Of a stretch of 64,000 bases of DNA, positions 29,177 through 38,735 are shown in pieces. A program made the translations under genes and the position numbers. Position 1 is the stretch's first letter. Every line of letters starts with the position of its first letter. Source of the stretch: a virus; the IMG/VR virus record IMGVR_UViG_3300034063_001054, positions 1-64,000 of that record; one strand, 5' to 3'. The notes beneath the pieces were generated by a model, which made no database searches, had not been told where the DNA came from, and was given only the letters and a program-made list of their open reading frames with translations.

Positions 29177-31597
29177 ATGGGATATATTTTAAAAAACACA
29201 GCAGGTTTAATAAACACAAGGATTACCGATACTGGGAGACAAAAAATTTCTCAAGGTAATTTTAATATAAGTTATTTTCAAATTGGTGATAGTGAAGTTT
29301 CGTATAATGCTATTCCTCAAACAAGTTATAACCAATATAATAGTAGAGTATTAGAGCCAAGTTTCAATGCTCAAAATTCGGCAGGTGTTCCTCAATCAAA
29401 TAAGGAAAACATTAAATACCCTTACTACGTGGATGGTAACAACGGAAATACATATGGAATCCCATTTATGCAATCGATTGTAAGTCCAGTGTATAATACA
29501 GCATCACCAAGGGGGTTTTTCTTAGGTACAACATCAGGTTCAAACATAGAGTGGAGTGCAATAACCACAGGTGACTACGCACTAACATCTAACTATGTAA
29601 TACAAATGAGTGGTTTGAATGGTTCAAATTTGATTGTGGTTTCGGCAATTACATGTAACAATGATTTTGTTAGGAACTATCAAATTGGTGATTTTATAAC
29701 GATAATTTATGATGGTAATGGTGTTAATGACTGTAATTGTTTCACTGCAACAACTACTACAACTACCTTACCAGTAACGACAACAACAACAACTGACGCT
29801 TGTAGTCCACCATCACCTCCAACAACAACTACAACCACAACTTGTCCTGTGACTAATTGTGGCCCGTGTTTACCGAGTTATACTGCAACTTGTGTTGTGG
29901 ATATGTCAAGTTGTTATACGATTTTAACATATCGAATTGTTGATGTTTGTTTGGATAATATAACTTTGGATAGGTCAACACCTGATTTTACATATTTAAG
30001 TGGTGATTGTTATGCTCGTGTAATTGTATATCCATCAGGAATGACTGAGATTTATGATAGTGTAACACCATCTCAACACTTCCCATATGATGTTATCAAT
30101 TTTGAATCGGTTTGTTATACTGACCAATTTGATGTTAAAATTTGGAATATGAATATTCCTTGGTCAGAAAGTCCAGCAGGTATAAATTCCTCAACACACA
30201 AAGATTATACTAAATTTGGTTCTATTGATTATTTGGGGTCTAAAGAATATTTTGGTTACGCTTCAAGTAGTGGACAAACCGATACTGATTCAACTTATTA
30301 TTATAACTCTTTTGATGAAAAGGTTGTAGTTACACCTGAAGAACAAAAGGCCATTGCTATTATTCATTATACTAATAATACGATTGATTTTTTCTATGGT
30401 GAAAAATTCGCCTTGGAACCTCACGATATTACTGAACCTGATGATACAATAGGAGAAGCAAGGAATTTCAAATTACACATTCCGTGGTTAATGTGGCATA
30501 AAAACCCTGAATGTTGTTATGGACAAACTTTTTATGTTGACCCTCCTGGTTTTGATGATTTAATTATACCATTATTTACTGTTCATTACTTGGAGTCAAA
30601 TCAAAACCAAGATATGAATAATCCAGGTATAAGATATTATCACCTATGGGATACTAATCCAAACCCAAATACAACACCGATTGCGGGAATACCAAACAGA
30701 ATTGGTAAGGTATTTCCTGACCACAAACTAATCATTATTGATGATGAAGAGATTATTGCCGCAATGTCATATAAAGCCAATAGAAACTGGACATTACCAG
30801 CGCCAAAGGTTGCTTTAATTACACCAAATATTTGTGGTTTGGATAACGAATCTGTTGAGGGAATTCTGACTGGCGAAACTGAATATTTACACGTTACATA
30901 TCGATTATCAAACTCTTCAGCCTATACTAATTCTTTACATTCTAATTATTATCAAGTAATACAAGGACCTAACATAACTTGTAATCCTTTGAATTCTCAA
31001 AATGTTAGTGTAAGATTTGGTGATGAATTTAATTGTTTATCATCTAATCCAAGTATATGTTCTGTAGGTTGTGATATTACGTCAGGTTTTATTGCTGATT
31101 CATTTGAAATTATTTGTCAAAAGGTTGAGGGTAATGGTAGACCAGAACCATCACAATGGAGAATAATTGACTATAATTTCCAACTTAGTGGTACAAGTAA
31201 TAATGGGTATTTAACACAATCAGGTTTAACAGGTAATACGTTTGTTATAACTCAGGACTTATATGATAATGCACCACTTTATGACTTAAGTGATTATATT
31301 GATATAACTACGGCAGGTTTTTCAGGAACTCAATTAAATTTTGGTGATGAATATTATTTTTATGGTAATATAGAAACTGACATTCAAGCCACAATTTATG
31401 AAATGAGGTATCAGATAGTATTAGGTCAATCAGAATTCCAATACTCCTCAAATCCATCGTGGAATACTTCAGTCCAACCATTCGTAACTGAAATTGGTCT
31501 TTACGATTCAGACAAAAATCTTATGATTGTTTCAAAGCTACAATCTCCATATCCGAGAACGGGGATTCAACAGTTTGTAATCAAATTAGATATTTAA
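29177..31597 (+). CDS. Large tail or baseplate-attached protein with poly-Thr linkers
   Basis: An 806-residue protein. It starts with a domain reading KNTAGLINTRITDTGRQKIS then NISYFQIGDSEV, a form I associate with baseplate- or fibre-attachment ends of large phages. Two poly-Thr tracts, one broken by LPV (about 192-208) and one after Pro-rich PPSPP (about 215-222), link it to a Cys-rich segment. A beta-rich body of nearly 600 residues follows, with aromatic and Asp-rich loops. Its length and position at the end of the fibre cluster suggest a long fibre or spike. The stop is 3 bases before the RuvC-like gene. Confidence 0.7.
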   Translation: MGYILKNTAGLINTRITDTGRQKISQGNFNISYFQIGDSEVSYNAIPQTSYNQYNSRVLEPSFNAQNSAGVPQSNKENIKYPYYVDGNNGNTYGIPFMQSIVSPVYNTASPRGFFLGTTSGSNIEWSAITTGDYALTSNYVIQMSGLNGSNLIVVSAITCNNDFVRNYQIGDFITIIYDGNGVNDCNCFTATTTTTTLPVTTTTTTDACSPPSPPTTTTTTTCPVTNCGPCLPSYTATCVVDMSSCYTILTYRIVDVCLDNITLDRSTPDFTYLSGDCYARVIVYPSGMTEIYDSVTPSQHFPYDVINFESVCYTDQFDVKIWNMNIPWSESPAGINSSTHKDYTKFGSIDYLGSKEYFGYASSSGQTDTDSTYYYNSFDEKVVVTPEEQKAIAIIHYTNNTIDFFYGEKFALEPHDITEPDDTIGEARNFKLHIPWLMWHKNPECCYGQTFYVDPPGFDDLIIPLFTVHYLESNQNQDMNNPGIRYYHLWDTNPNPNTTPIAGIPNRIGKVFPDHKLIIIDDEEIIAAMSYKANRNWTLPAPKVALITPNICGLDNESVEGILTGETEYLHVTYRLSNSSAYTNSLHSNYYQVIQGPNITCNPLNSQNVSVRFGDEFNCLSSNPSICSVGCDITSGFIADSFEIICQKVEGNGRPEPSQWRIIDYNFQLSGTSNNGYLTQSGLTGNTFVITQDLYDNAPLYDLSDYIDITTAGFSGTQLNFGDEYYFYGNIETDIQATIYEMRYQIVLGQSEFQYSSNPSWNTSVQPFVTEIGLYDSDKNLMIVSKLQSPYPRTGIQQFVIKLDI

Positions 31598-31600
31598 TTT

Positions 31601-32200
31601 ATGAATGATAAAATGAAACAATCCCCAAAGGTTTTGGGGTTAGATATTTCTACGAAAACAATTGGTTGGGCATTGTTTGACATAGAAAGTAAGGAATTAT
31701 TGGAATTAACTCATATCTCACCAGTAACCAAACCTAAAGAAGAAAATAAAATGAAGGAATTATTTCTTAAGACCGAAATTTTCAAAACTAAATTAGAGGG
31801 GTATGATGAATTAAACATCAAAAAAGTTGTTATCGAAGAGCCACTTTTAAATAGTAACAATGTTTATACTATACAAACTTTAATGAGATATAATACTCTT
31901 ATTTCCAAAGAGATATATGATGTTTTAGGTATTGTTCCTGAATACATATCAACATACAACTCAAGAAAAAACGCTTTCCCATGGTTAGTGAAAGATAATG
32001 GTAAAGGGAAGTTTGTTTTGTTTGGTGGATTACCAAAGGATTGTGACAAAAAACAAATTATTTGGGAACAAGTAGCCAAAAGAGAACCTCAAATAAATTG
32101 GGGTTACACAAAAAACAATACTCTTAAGAAAGAGAATTTTGATATGAGTGATGCTTATTGTTGTGTGTTAGGATATATGAAACAAGAAAATTTATGGTAA
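31601..32200 (+). CDS. RuvC-like Holliday junction resolvase
   Basis: A 199-residue protein with the RNase H-like fold of RuvC: first Asp in VLGLDISTKTIGWALFD (about 15), a Glu pair in VVIEEPLLNSNN (about 80-81) and C-terminal acidic residues in DMSDAYCCVLGY (about 181-184). It would cut branched DNA before packaging, the job done in T4 by the unrelated endonuclease VII (gp49). It is the last gene of the plus-strand fibre unit, 3 bases after the big tail protein, so it would be made late, when junctions must be cleared. A bidirectional terminator follows. Confidence 0.8.
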   Translation: MNDKMKQSPKVLGLDISTKTIGWALFDIESKELLELTHISPVTKPKEENKMKELFLKTEIFKTKLEGYDELNIKKVVIEEPLLNSNNVYTIQTLMRYNTLISKEIYDVLGIVPEYISTYNSRKNAFPWLVKDNGKGKFVLFGGLPKDCDKKQIIWEQVAKREPQINWGYTKNNTLKKENFDMSDAYCCVLGYMKQENLW

Positions 32201-32204
32201 AATT

Positions 32205-32229
32205 AAACCCCACTTTTTAGGTGGGGTTT
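32205..32229. terminator. Bidirectional terminator between convergent units
   Basis: A 9-bp perfect stem (AAACCCCAC / GTGGGGTTT) with a 7-nt loop, T-rich on the plus side and A-rich on the other. It separates the plus-strand fibre unit from the minus-strand baseplate unit, just past both stops. Confidence 0.85.
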
Positions 32230-32233
32230 TTTA

Positions 32234-34375
32234 TTATGCACAACTTACACAATTTATGTTGTAAAGAATTATTACACTCACAATTATTGTTGCATCAATC
32301 ATCCCAATGGATGGATTACACAATGAACTAATTAATATCTCACCTGTCGATATATCAATAGTTATTGTTTCTAATTCGGGGTATAGTGATAATAATATTT
32401 CAACAACATTAAAATATACACTATCAGTTGGAAAATCGTTTAACGATGTGGAATTATAAAAACCAATTGAGTTGGTTACCCCATTTACACTAACTTCACA
32501 AACAAAAGTTGCGGCACTTAGTAAACAATTGGTATCACCTGATGTTAAGTCATGAAAACCTTCAAGATACATCTGTTGTAGTCCCTTTTTGATTAATTGA
32601 CCCGAATTTACAAAATTATCGTTGCAAATATTTAAAACTTGATATGAAGATATTAAATTGTATCCGAATAAAGTTACACTTCTTACTTGTGTACATCCAT
32701 TATCATCTGTAACACTTAGATTGTACGTACCAGCAGTGAGACCAGTTATTGTTAAACCAGTTTGTCCACTTGGTGCGTTTGAACTCCATATTAAATTAAA
32801 CGGAGGTTCACCTTCTAATATAAAAGTTTCTATCATCCCATCATTTCCCGATAGTGGTGATGTTGGGTTTAATATAAAATTTACCGAGGATGAGGTTGGT
32901 ATTAATATTGGTAAAAATTGTTGACATAAATTAGCATCAATTACAGATGCTGTGTAATTACCAGGTGCTAATCCTGAAAATGTATAACCTGACAAACTTG
33001 TGTTAACTAAAACACCATCCATCTGATAGATGTAGGGTGGTGTACCTCCACTACTTATATTTAAAGTAACAACACCATTATTTTGTCCACAAGTTGTACC
33101 TGATACAACTGAACTTAAAGTATATAAAATTGTATTATTTATTGTCACAGCTTGAGTAAAAACACAAGGTCCTCCATCAGTAATTTGTAAGGTGTAATTA
33201 CCCGATTCCAAGGCATTAAAGTTTACATTTGTTGCATTAGTAACTGTTGTTGCTGAGTTTCCTGTGAAATCTATCAGAGTATATGAATAAGGAGGGGAAC
33301 CACCAAATAGAGAAACTGAAACAACACCTGTATTATTATTACATAGTGAGTTGGTTGTTGAAACTGTTACGTTAGTAAATGAATTCGGAGTCAACAAAAT
33401 TGTGGATGCCACAAAATTACATAAACCAGCATCAGTTACACTAACTGAGAAATTACCTGCGGCAACACCAGTAAATGTATAACTCGAAGCAAAAGTAATT
33501 GTTACAGTTCCGTTAGAACCTGAATAATAAAAAGGTGCAGTACCACCAGTTGTAACAACTGTTACACTTCCATCCGAAGTGTAACAAGATGGATTTGTAA
33601 TTGTAAATGTTCCCAATCCAATTGGTGGTACTTCATTTACAACCACACCCAAACTATTAGAACAACCAGCACTATCTGTCACCACCACATTGTAATTACC
33701 AGGTGTTAATCCTGTGATTGATGGGGTTGTTTGACCATTTGACCACAAATATGTGTATGGTGGTACTCCAGTTTGACCAGTAACGTAGATTGCCCCTGAG
33801 TCCACTGCACATCCCGCATCATTGATGACATATACACCAAAATCTAACGTAGTTGATGACTTAACAATACATGATTCAGATTTACCAGTACATCCCCCAC
33901 CATCGTCCGCAATAACATAATATGTACCTGCAGATAAAGAATTAAATGTGAAGATATTGTTGAAACTTTGTCCTGAAGTAATAAACCCACTCGATATTTC
34001 GTATAAACTAAAAGTAGGTGAATTATAATAATTTGTTGTATCAGCAGTAATACTACCATTACTCAGATTACAAGTTGTATTCTGAACACCTGTCAAGGTA
34101 ACACAAGTCCCTGTCGAAATATAGACACTTACAGGAAATGTTGTACTACCTCCTGAACAACTATCAATAACATTAAATACATAAGAACCACCCGAAAGTC
34201 CACTAATTGTGTACCCTGTGGCACCACTAAGTGGAATTGTACCAAAACTAGGGTCAATCCAAGAAATTGTAAAATCAGGAGCACTACCATTGATACTTAT
34301 ATTAAACGCACCTGAGGACGTATTACTACAATCACCAGTTATACTATTTACTACTACATCTAAAAAACAAGACAT
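32234..34375 (-). CDS. SprB-repeat adhesin with seven repeats
   Basis: The 713-residue protein (ATG at 34375, overlapping the preceding stop by one base) is built of seven tandem repeats of about 70-85 residues in its first 540. Each has a Cys near its start, then NGxxxxxxxGGxPPYxY, a GYTxSGLxxGNY segment and a VTDxxGC end, as in GVPPYTYLWSNGQT and TGLTPGNYNVVVTDSAGC. This is the SprB repeat of Bacteroidota cell-surface adhesins. The C-terminal 170 residues differ and end in a hydrophobic Cys-containing tail (NCVSCA). It is last in the baseplate operon, so probably a tail-tip or fibre protein. Sequence differences between repeats show they are not recent copies. Confidence 0.8.
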   Translation of the reverse strand: MSCFLDVVVNSITGDCSNTSSGAFNISINGSAPDFTISWIDPSFGTIPLSGATGYTISGLSGGSYVFNVIDSCSGGSTTFPVSVYISTGTCVTLTGVQNTTCNLSNGSITADTTNYYNSPTFSLYEISSGFITSGQSFNNIFTFNSLSAGTYYVIADDGGGCTGKSESCIVKSSTTLDFGVYVINDAGCAVDSGAIYVTGQTGVPPYTYLWSNGQTTPSITGLTPGNYNVVVTDSAGCSNSLGVVVNEVPPIGLGTFTITNPSCYTSDGSVTVVTTGGTAPFYYSGSNGTVTITFASSYTFTGVAAGNFSVSVTDAGLCNFVASTILLTPNSFTNVTVSTTNSLCNNNTGVVSVSLFGGSPPYSYTLIDFTGNSATTVTNATNVNFNALESGNYTLQITDGGPCVFTQAVTINNTILYTLSSVVSGTTCGQNNGVVTLNISSGGTPPYIYQMDGVLVNTSLSGYTFSGLAPGNYTASVIDANLCQQFLPILIPTSSSVNFILNPTSPLSGNDGMIETFILEGEPPFNLIWSSNAPSGQTGLTITGLTAGTYNLSVTDDNGCTQVRSVTLFGYNLISSYQVLNICNDNFVNSGQLIKKGLQQMYLEGFHDLTSGDTNCLLSAATFVCEVSVNGVTNSIGFYNSTSLNDFPTDSVYFNVVEILLSLYPELETITIDISTGEILISSLCNPSIGMIDATIIVSVIILYNINCVSCA

Positions 34376-37300
34376 TATACACAATAAATTGAGAAGTTTA
34401 TTCCGATATTTAACTTGAAGTTAATATCAGCTTCTGACACAGAACACACTTGATTATAAACTACAATAGTATCGTCACTAGTAAAGTAATAATCATAACC
34501 TAGTGGTTTAATCAAATTCATAGCGGTAACTAATGCTGTGTCCCAATTCGTAGTTGTAGGATAACTTAATGGTATTAAATTATATCCTATTCCATTGAAG
34601 AATGGGTAAGAAACAACTTGAATATCATCTATCCTAATATCCACATACCACTCTGTGGTTAACGTATTCAAACTACAATTATTTGGGTCATAACCAATAG
34701 AAGTAAGATATTCATTCAACAATTTACCTAAAACACTACCAAAACTACCAAGTTTTGGGTCACTTAACCAAGGATATTTTGGACACTCTGTGTTTTGTAT
34801 AGGACAATCGTAGGTATATAAACTATCATTCAACTCACATGGTCTACAAGGATTAGGTCTCAATGGTGTAAACGATGCAGGATTTGGGCAAATAGTTCTA
34901 TTAGTTGATGAAATAGTTCCAACATTATTTTTTGTATTCGACCAAACACTACCAATTGGGCAATCAGATGTTGAGTTTAAAGTACCTACAAGAGTTCCAT
35001 CATAATAATATTCCCAACGAGTTGACCCCGAATTATAAGAAATAATTATATCTTTAACTAAACCACAACAAGGGTCATAACCCAAGAATGATTGTTTGCC
35101 ATTAACATAACCATTAGGACTCAATGTTGTTATTAATGTACTACTTCCAACTGAAGCACCAGTAATACTTATACACTCACATAAATCAACAGGGTCAGGT
35201 GTTGGTGGTGGTGTATCTAATATAATCTGACAACCTCTTTGTCTTTTCCATTGAAATTTCTGTCTATGGAAAATTGAGTTTTCTAACTTGACACCAGTAT
35301 TCCAAATGGTTGTTGCTGGAACCATTTGTTCAATTAAGCGTATCCAATAATCACCCAAACCATTAACGTATTCTATCATAGTTTGGTAAGTGAAATTATT
35401 GTTTGCTATATTCACATCTTGTAATGATTGTAAATATTTCCAATAAATTGATTGTAGTGTTGGGTAACCACTAGTTTTACCATCAGTAGAATATTGTCTA
35501 TTTCTTACATTAATCGTATTCTTCCAAAATGTTTGAGCAAATTCGAAGAAGGTTTTTTGTTTTGGTTGTGGGTTAATAATCGTCCAATCAACACCATTTC
35601 TATCAGGGTAGCAACTTGCCGCGTTTGGAAAACACCCATTCGGATTGACATAATTCATACCTTGATTTGGTATTGGATAATTGTACAAACGTGACATATA
35701 CCAAACATCATATAAAAGTCCTTGTGCAGGATTCAAAAATATCTCAGTATTCTTAACATTTAAAACTAATTTGTCATCAGCAACGAAGTATCTTGCGTTA
35801 ATATTACCATCTAAGTTAACTCTTAGTAGTACTTCAGAATCGTACCAAGATTTGTTATTATCAACAGATGGTGAAATATTATAGCCTAATTGAATAAATG
35901 GAAATTTTCTGAATCTGTCTAAATATTCTTGACCATAAGTGTATGGTTTTAAACTTGTTTGATAATCGGGATTCAGTCCTGTGAAAACACTTAAAGTTGA
36001 ATTCACTTGTTCAGGTGCTCTGTGTTGTGGGGTTTGTTCAAACCATCCACTACCTATCTGAAAAAAATAAGCTTCACTATCCGTTATTGGTTTGGGAAAT
36101 CCAAATTCGTCAATTGGGAATTCATCAATTGTTATATTAACGTCTTTTATTGTTACAGTAGTTGTAAATCCAGTATATTGTACGCCAAACAAAGTGAAGA
36201 CATTCGAACTTTCTAGTGTTGGTGTTTGTTCTACTAAAGTACCACCTGAAATTTGTGCATAATAACTATTAAACTTATTTATATTAATTCGTTGGTCGGC
36301 TAAGTAAACGTACTCATTAAATTCAACCAAAGCTTCAGGTGCACCAATTAATCTTAACAAATTTTCAATTGATTTTCTAGTACCTTTTGATTTGAATAAA
36401 TAAGCGGTATTCAATAAGACATTTCTGTAAAATTGATAATTCAATTCATCGGGTGTTTGAGCAACTGGAACCCCACTGAACATAGATTTTTCTTGATTTG
36501 TTTGACCAAAAACAGAGTTTAAAAAATCAGTATTAGTTATCGGTGAAATATTCGTCTGCCAACCTAAAGTTTGAGCTAAATTTCTTAATAATTGAGATGG
36601 GATGTCATTTCTTACATTGTAGTTAACCGATGTAACATAAGATAAACTTGTGATATATTTATTTACCTCATCAAAACTTCTACCATAGATTTGGAGAACT
36701 TTATCCATTTTTTGACCAATGGTATCAAATTCTTTAAATGCTGGTGTTGTAAAAAATCTTGATACAAGATTTGTCCTATATGAATCAAATGATACACTGA
36801 TGTCGTTCAACACTGTTAAGTAATCAACAAAAGTGCTTGAGATAATGTCCAAATTCCATAATCCCAATATTGGCCAAGTTACCGAAGCATTATCGGAGTA
36901 ATACGTTCCATCATCAGCTTCTTTAGGGATGACGAAAGATGCTGTATATATCGGTGTTGATGTTCTATTTAATAAGAAGTTTTCAACTTCGTCTAAATTT
37001 TCATTAAAAACTTTATTAACTTCACTATCATTTGGTCTTATTATAATATTTCCAAAAACATTCGTTTCACCTGAAAATGGATTACCAACGACAGTAATAC
37101 TTAAATTACCTGATGTTAAAGAATTTGTTGGTACTATACGTTTAACTTGATACCCAATTTCATTATAATATAAGGAATACTTGGCATATTCTAATGTCAT
37201 ATTCCTCAATGTTGATACTGGTATCTCTCTGAGGGACAGATTTCTAGTTGAGTTAGTTGTATAATCAATTCCAAAAGGATTTCTTATTTTGGTAAGGTCT

Positions 37301-37752
37301 AATTCAAACGTTGTTTCATTATATTGTAAACTGAAAACAACATTAAATGCTGTTACACCAGTGGAATAATCCAATCTTAATGTCGTTGATTCTAGTGCTG
37401 CAGGAAAATAACTAATAACTTGTGTTACTGCAGCTGACATCCTTTTGGCCATAGACCCATATAAAACAAAGTTTGTAACTTGAGTTAAATCAAAATTTGG
37501 ATAAACTTTGTAATTATTTTCTATAATAGCTTTGGCTTGATTAATATCTATGATACCCATCGAATCCAAACTGATTGGATTAGAAAAAGTACCAGTGGAA
37601 AAGTTTCTATTAACTTTTTCACTTGCCGAAAGTGTAAAATTAAATGTTCCTTGTGTCAAACCCCCACCAGTAACTAATTGTAAACCAACTAGATTATTTG
37701 CAAAAGTACCAGCACCTGATGGTGTTTGAGGAGGACATGTGAATTTAGCCAT
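34375..37752 (-). CDS. Large baseplate wedge candidate, 1125 aa
   Basis: A very long, low-charge protein. Near residues 455-490 it contains AYLFKSKGTRKSIENLLRLI then GAPEALVEFNEYVY, a segment shared by baseplate proteins that relate to the tail protein I/gpI type. The last 220 residues are Cys-rich (CECISITGAS, CCGLVKDI). Its place between gp6-like and fibre genes suggests a gp7/gp8-like wedge role, but sequence alone cannot say which. It overlaps the next gene by one base. Confidence 0.65.
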   Translation of the reverse strand: MAKFTCPPQTPSGAGTFANNLVGLQLVTGGGLTQGTFNFTLSASEKVNRNFSTGTFSNPISLDSMGIIDINQAKAIIENNYKVYPNFDLTQVTNFVLYGSMAKRMSAAVTQVISYFPAALESTTLRLDYSTGVTAFNVVFSLQYNETTFELDLTKIRNPFGIDYTTNSTRNLSLREIPVSTLRNMTLEYAKYSLYYNEIGYQVKRIVPTNSLTSGNLSITVVGNPFSGETNVFGNIIIRPNDSEVNKVFNENLDEVENFLLNRTSTPIYTASFVIPKEADDGTYYSDNASVTWPILGLWNLDIISSTFVDYLTVLNDISVSFDSYRTNLVSRFFTTPAFKEFDTIGQKMDKVLQIYGRSFDEVNKYITSLSYVTSVNYNVRNDIPSQLLRNLAQTLGWQTNISPITNTDFLNSVFGQTNQEKSMFSGVPVAQTPDELNYQFYRNVLLNTAYLFKSKGTRKSIENLLRLIGAPEALVEFNEYVYLADQRININKFNSYYAQISGGTLVEQTPTLESSNVFTLFGVQYTGFTTTVTIKDVNITIDEFPIDEFGFPKPITDSEAYFFQIGSGWFEQTPQHRAPEQVNSTLSVFTGLNPDYQTSLKPYTYGQEYLDRFRKFPFIQLGYNISPSVDNNKSWYDSEVLLRVNLDGNINARYFVADDKLVLNVKNTEIFLNPAQGLLYDVWYMSRLYNYPIPNQGMNYVNPNGCFPNAASCYPDRNGVDWTIINPQPKQKTFFEFAQTFWKNTINVRNRQYSTDGKTSGYPTLQSIYWKYLQSLQDVNIANNNFTYQTMIEYVNGLGDYWIRLIEQMVPATTIWNTGVKLENSIFHRQKFQWKRQRGCQIILDTPPPTPDPVDLCECISITGASVGSSTLITTLSPNGYVNGKQSFLGYDPCCGLVKDIIISYNSGSTRWEYYYDGTLVGTLNSTSDCPIGSVWSNTKNNVGTISSTNRTICPNPASFTPLRPNPCRPCELNDSLYTYDCPIQNTECPKYPWLSDPKLGSFGSVLGKLLNEYLTSIGYDPNNCSLNTLTTEWYVDIRIDDIQVVSYPFFNGIGYNLIPLSYPTTTNWDTALVTAMNLIKPLGYDYYFTSDDTIVVYNQVCSVSEADINFKLNIGINFSIYCV

Positions 37753-38660
37753 TACGAAGTGATGTTAGTGAAGTTTTTACTGAAATCTATATTATTACCT
37801 CTGTCTTGTCTTACCTCAAATAGAAGCTCATTAAACTGGTCTCTGATTTCGTATAGGTTATATTGTCTGTATATGTTATTTTGACTATCGTAGTAAGTGT
37901 AGATACCATCATCAATAGATTTGGTTTGATTACCATAAAGTGCAATAGCCAACGTTGAGAAATCGTGTTCAGCAACTTCAATATCAAGGGTTATTGGATT
38001 GAAGAAAGTATTAGTTATTATGATATCTTGGTCAGGTTGACCAATGTATGGTATTGCATTCGGTTTATTAGTTGGTGCTGATGATGGTGACAATGTACAA
38101 AACAATAATCCACTATTACTATCAGTATATCTGTATCTTATCGCTTTTTGCGAAGTGTTCGTTAGATTTTGAATTACAGGTTCACAGAAAAATGAAGATG
38201 TAATTACTCTAAAAAAGTTAGGTATTTTTGAACCATCTGTGTTAAGATATTCAATTCTGAAACCAACTAAACCTTGATTTGTAAACTTGTTTCTATATTG
38301 ATTTGGTACTTGATTCAAATCAATTATTATACCTCTAACATTAGGTAATGCTGATAACACACCACAATCTAATATTTTAGTTCTTATTTGAGTTGGTCTT
38401 AAATAAATTGTGTAAATTCCTATTGCATTAAATTGGTCAGCAGGTAATTTTAAATTATATAAACCACCTAATATTTCTATGTTAGCATTACCACCAGTAC
38501 TACTATTGTTAAAGTATGGTCTCAATAATGAAACTGAATCTAATTTAGTCAATACAAAATTAGCTGTATCATCCCTTGATGGGGTATAATGTAAAATTAT
38601 CTCAACGTCTTCTGGTGAAACATCTGATGGTCTTATAGTACCATAACTTGCGAGTGCCAT
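37752..38660 (-). CDS. Tail or baseplate protein, 302 aa
   Basis: A beta-rich protein (MALASYGTIRPSDVSPEDVE) with several strand pairs (IGIYTIYLRPTQIRT, GLVGFRIEYLNTDG) and a C-terminal charged helix (LYEIRDQFNELLFEVRQD). It overlaps the 1125-residue gene by one base. Its family is not recognised; context makes it a baseplate or tail component. Confidence 0.65.
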   Translation of the reverse strand: MALASYGTIRPSDVSPEDVEIILHYTPSRDDTANFVLTKLDSVSLLRPYFNNSSTGGNANIEILGGLYNLKLPADQFNAIGIYTIYLRPTQIRTKILDCGVLSALPNVRGIIIDLNQVPNQYRNKFTNQGLVGFRIEYLNTDGSKIPNFFRVITSSFFCEPVIQNLTNTSQKAIRYRYTDSNSGLLFCTLSPSSAPTNKPNAIPYIGQPDQDIIITNTFFNPITLDIEVAEHDFSTLAIALYGNQTKSIDDGIYTYYDSQNNIYRQYNLYEIRDQFNELLFEVRQDRGNNIDFSKNFTNITS

Positions 38661-38702
38661 TTATTATTCTTTTATTCTAAGTTTATATTGACTAACCTAT
38701 TA

Positions 38703-38709
38703 ATAAATA
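38703..38709 (-). promoter_or_regulatory. TATTTAT element before the 302-aa gene
   Basis: TATTTAT on the minus strand, 42 nt before the ATG at 38660 and directly after the hairpin at 38710-38735. The long spacing is unusual for this set. Confidence 0.35.
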
Positions 38710-38735
38710 TTAAAGTTACAACTTTGTAACTTTAA
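38710..38735 (-). terminator. Hairpin across the stop of the PKD gene
   Basis: A 10-bp perfect stem (TTAAAGTTAC / GTAACTTTAA) with a 6-nt loop. The stop codon at 38716-38718 lies inside it. The arms are A-T rich and only weakly followed by T, so it may be a processing site or a weak terminator. Confidence 0.5.

Noticed and set aside
20619-32200. A diversity-generating retroelement for the fibre genes
   Set aside because: No reverse transcriptase and no template/variable repeat pair could be found; the internal repeats are domain repeats or simple linkers.
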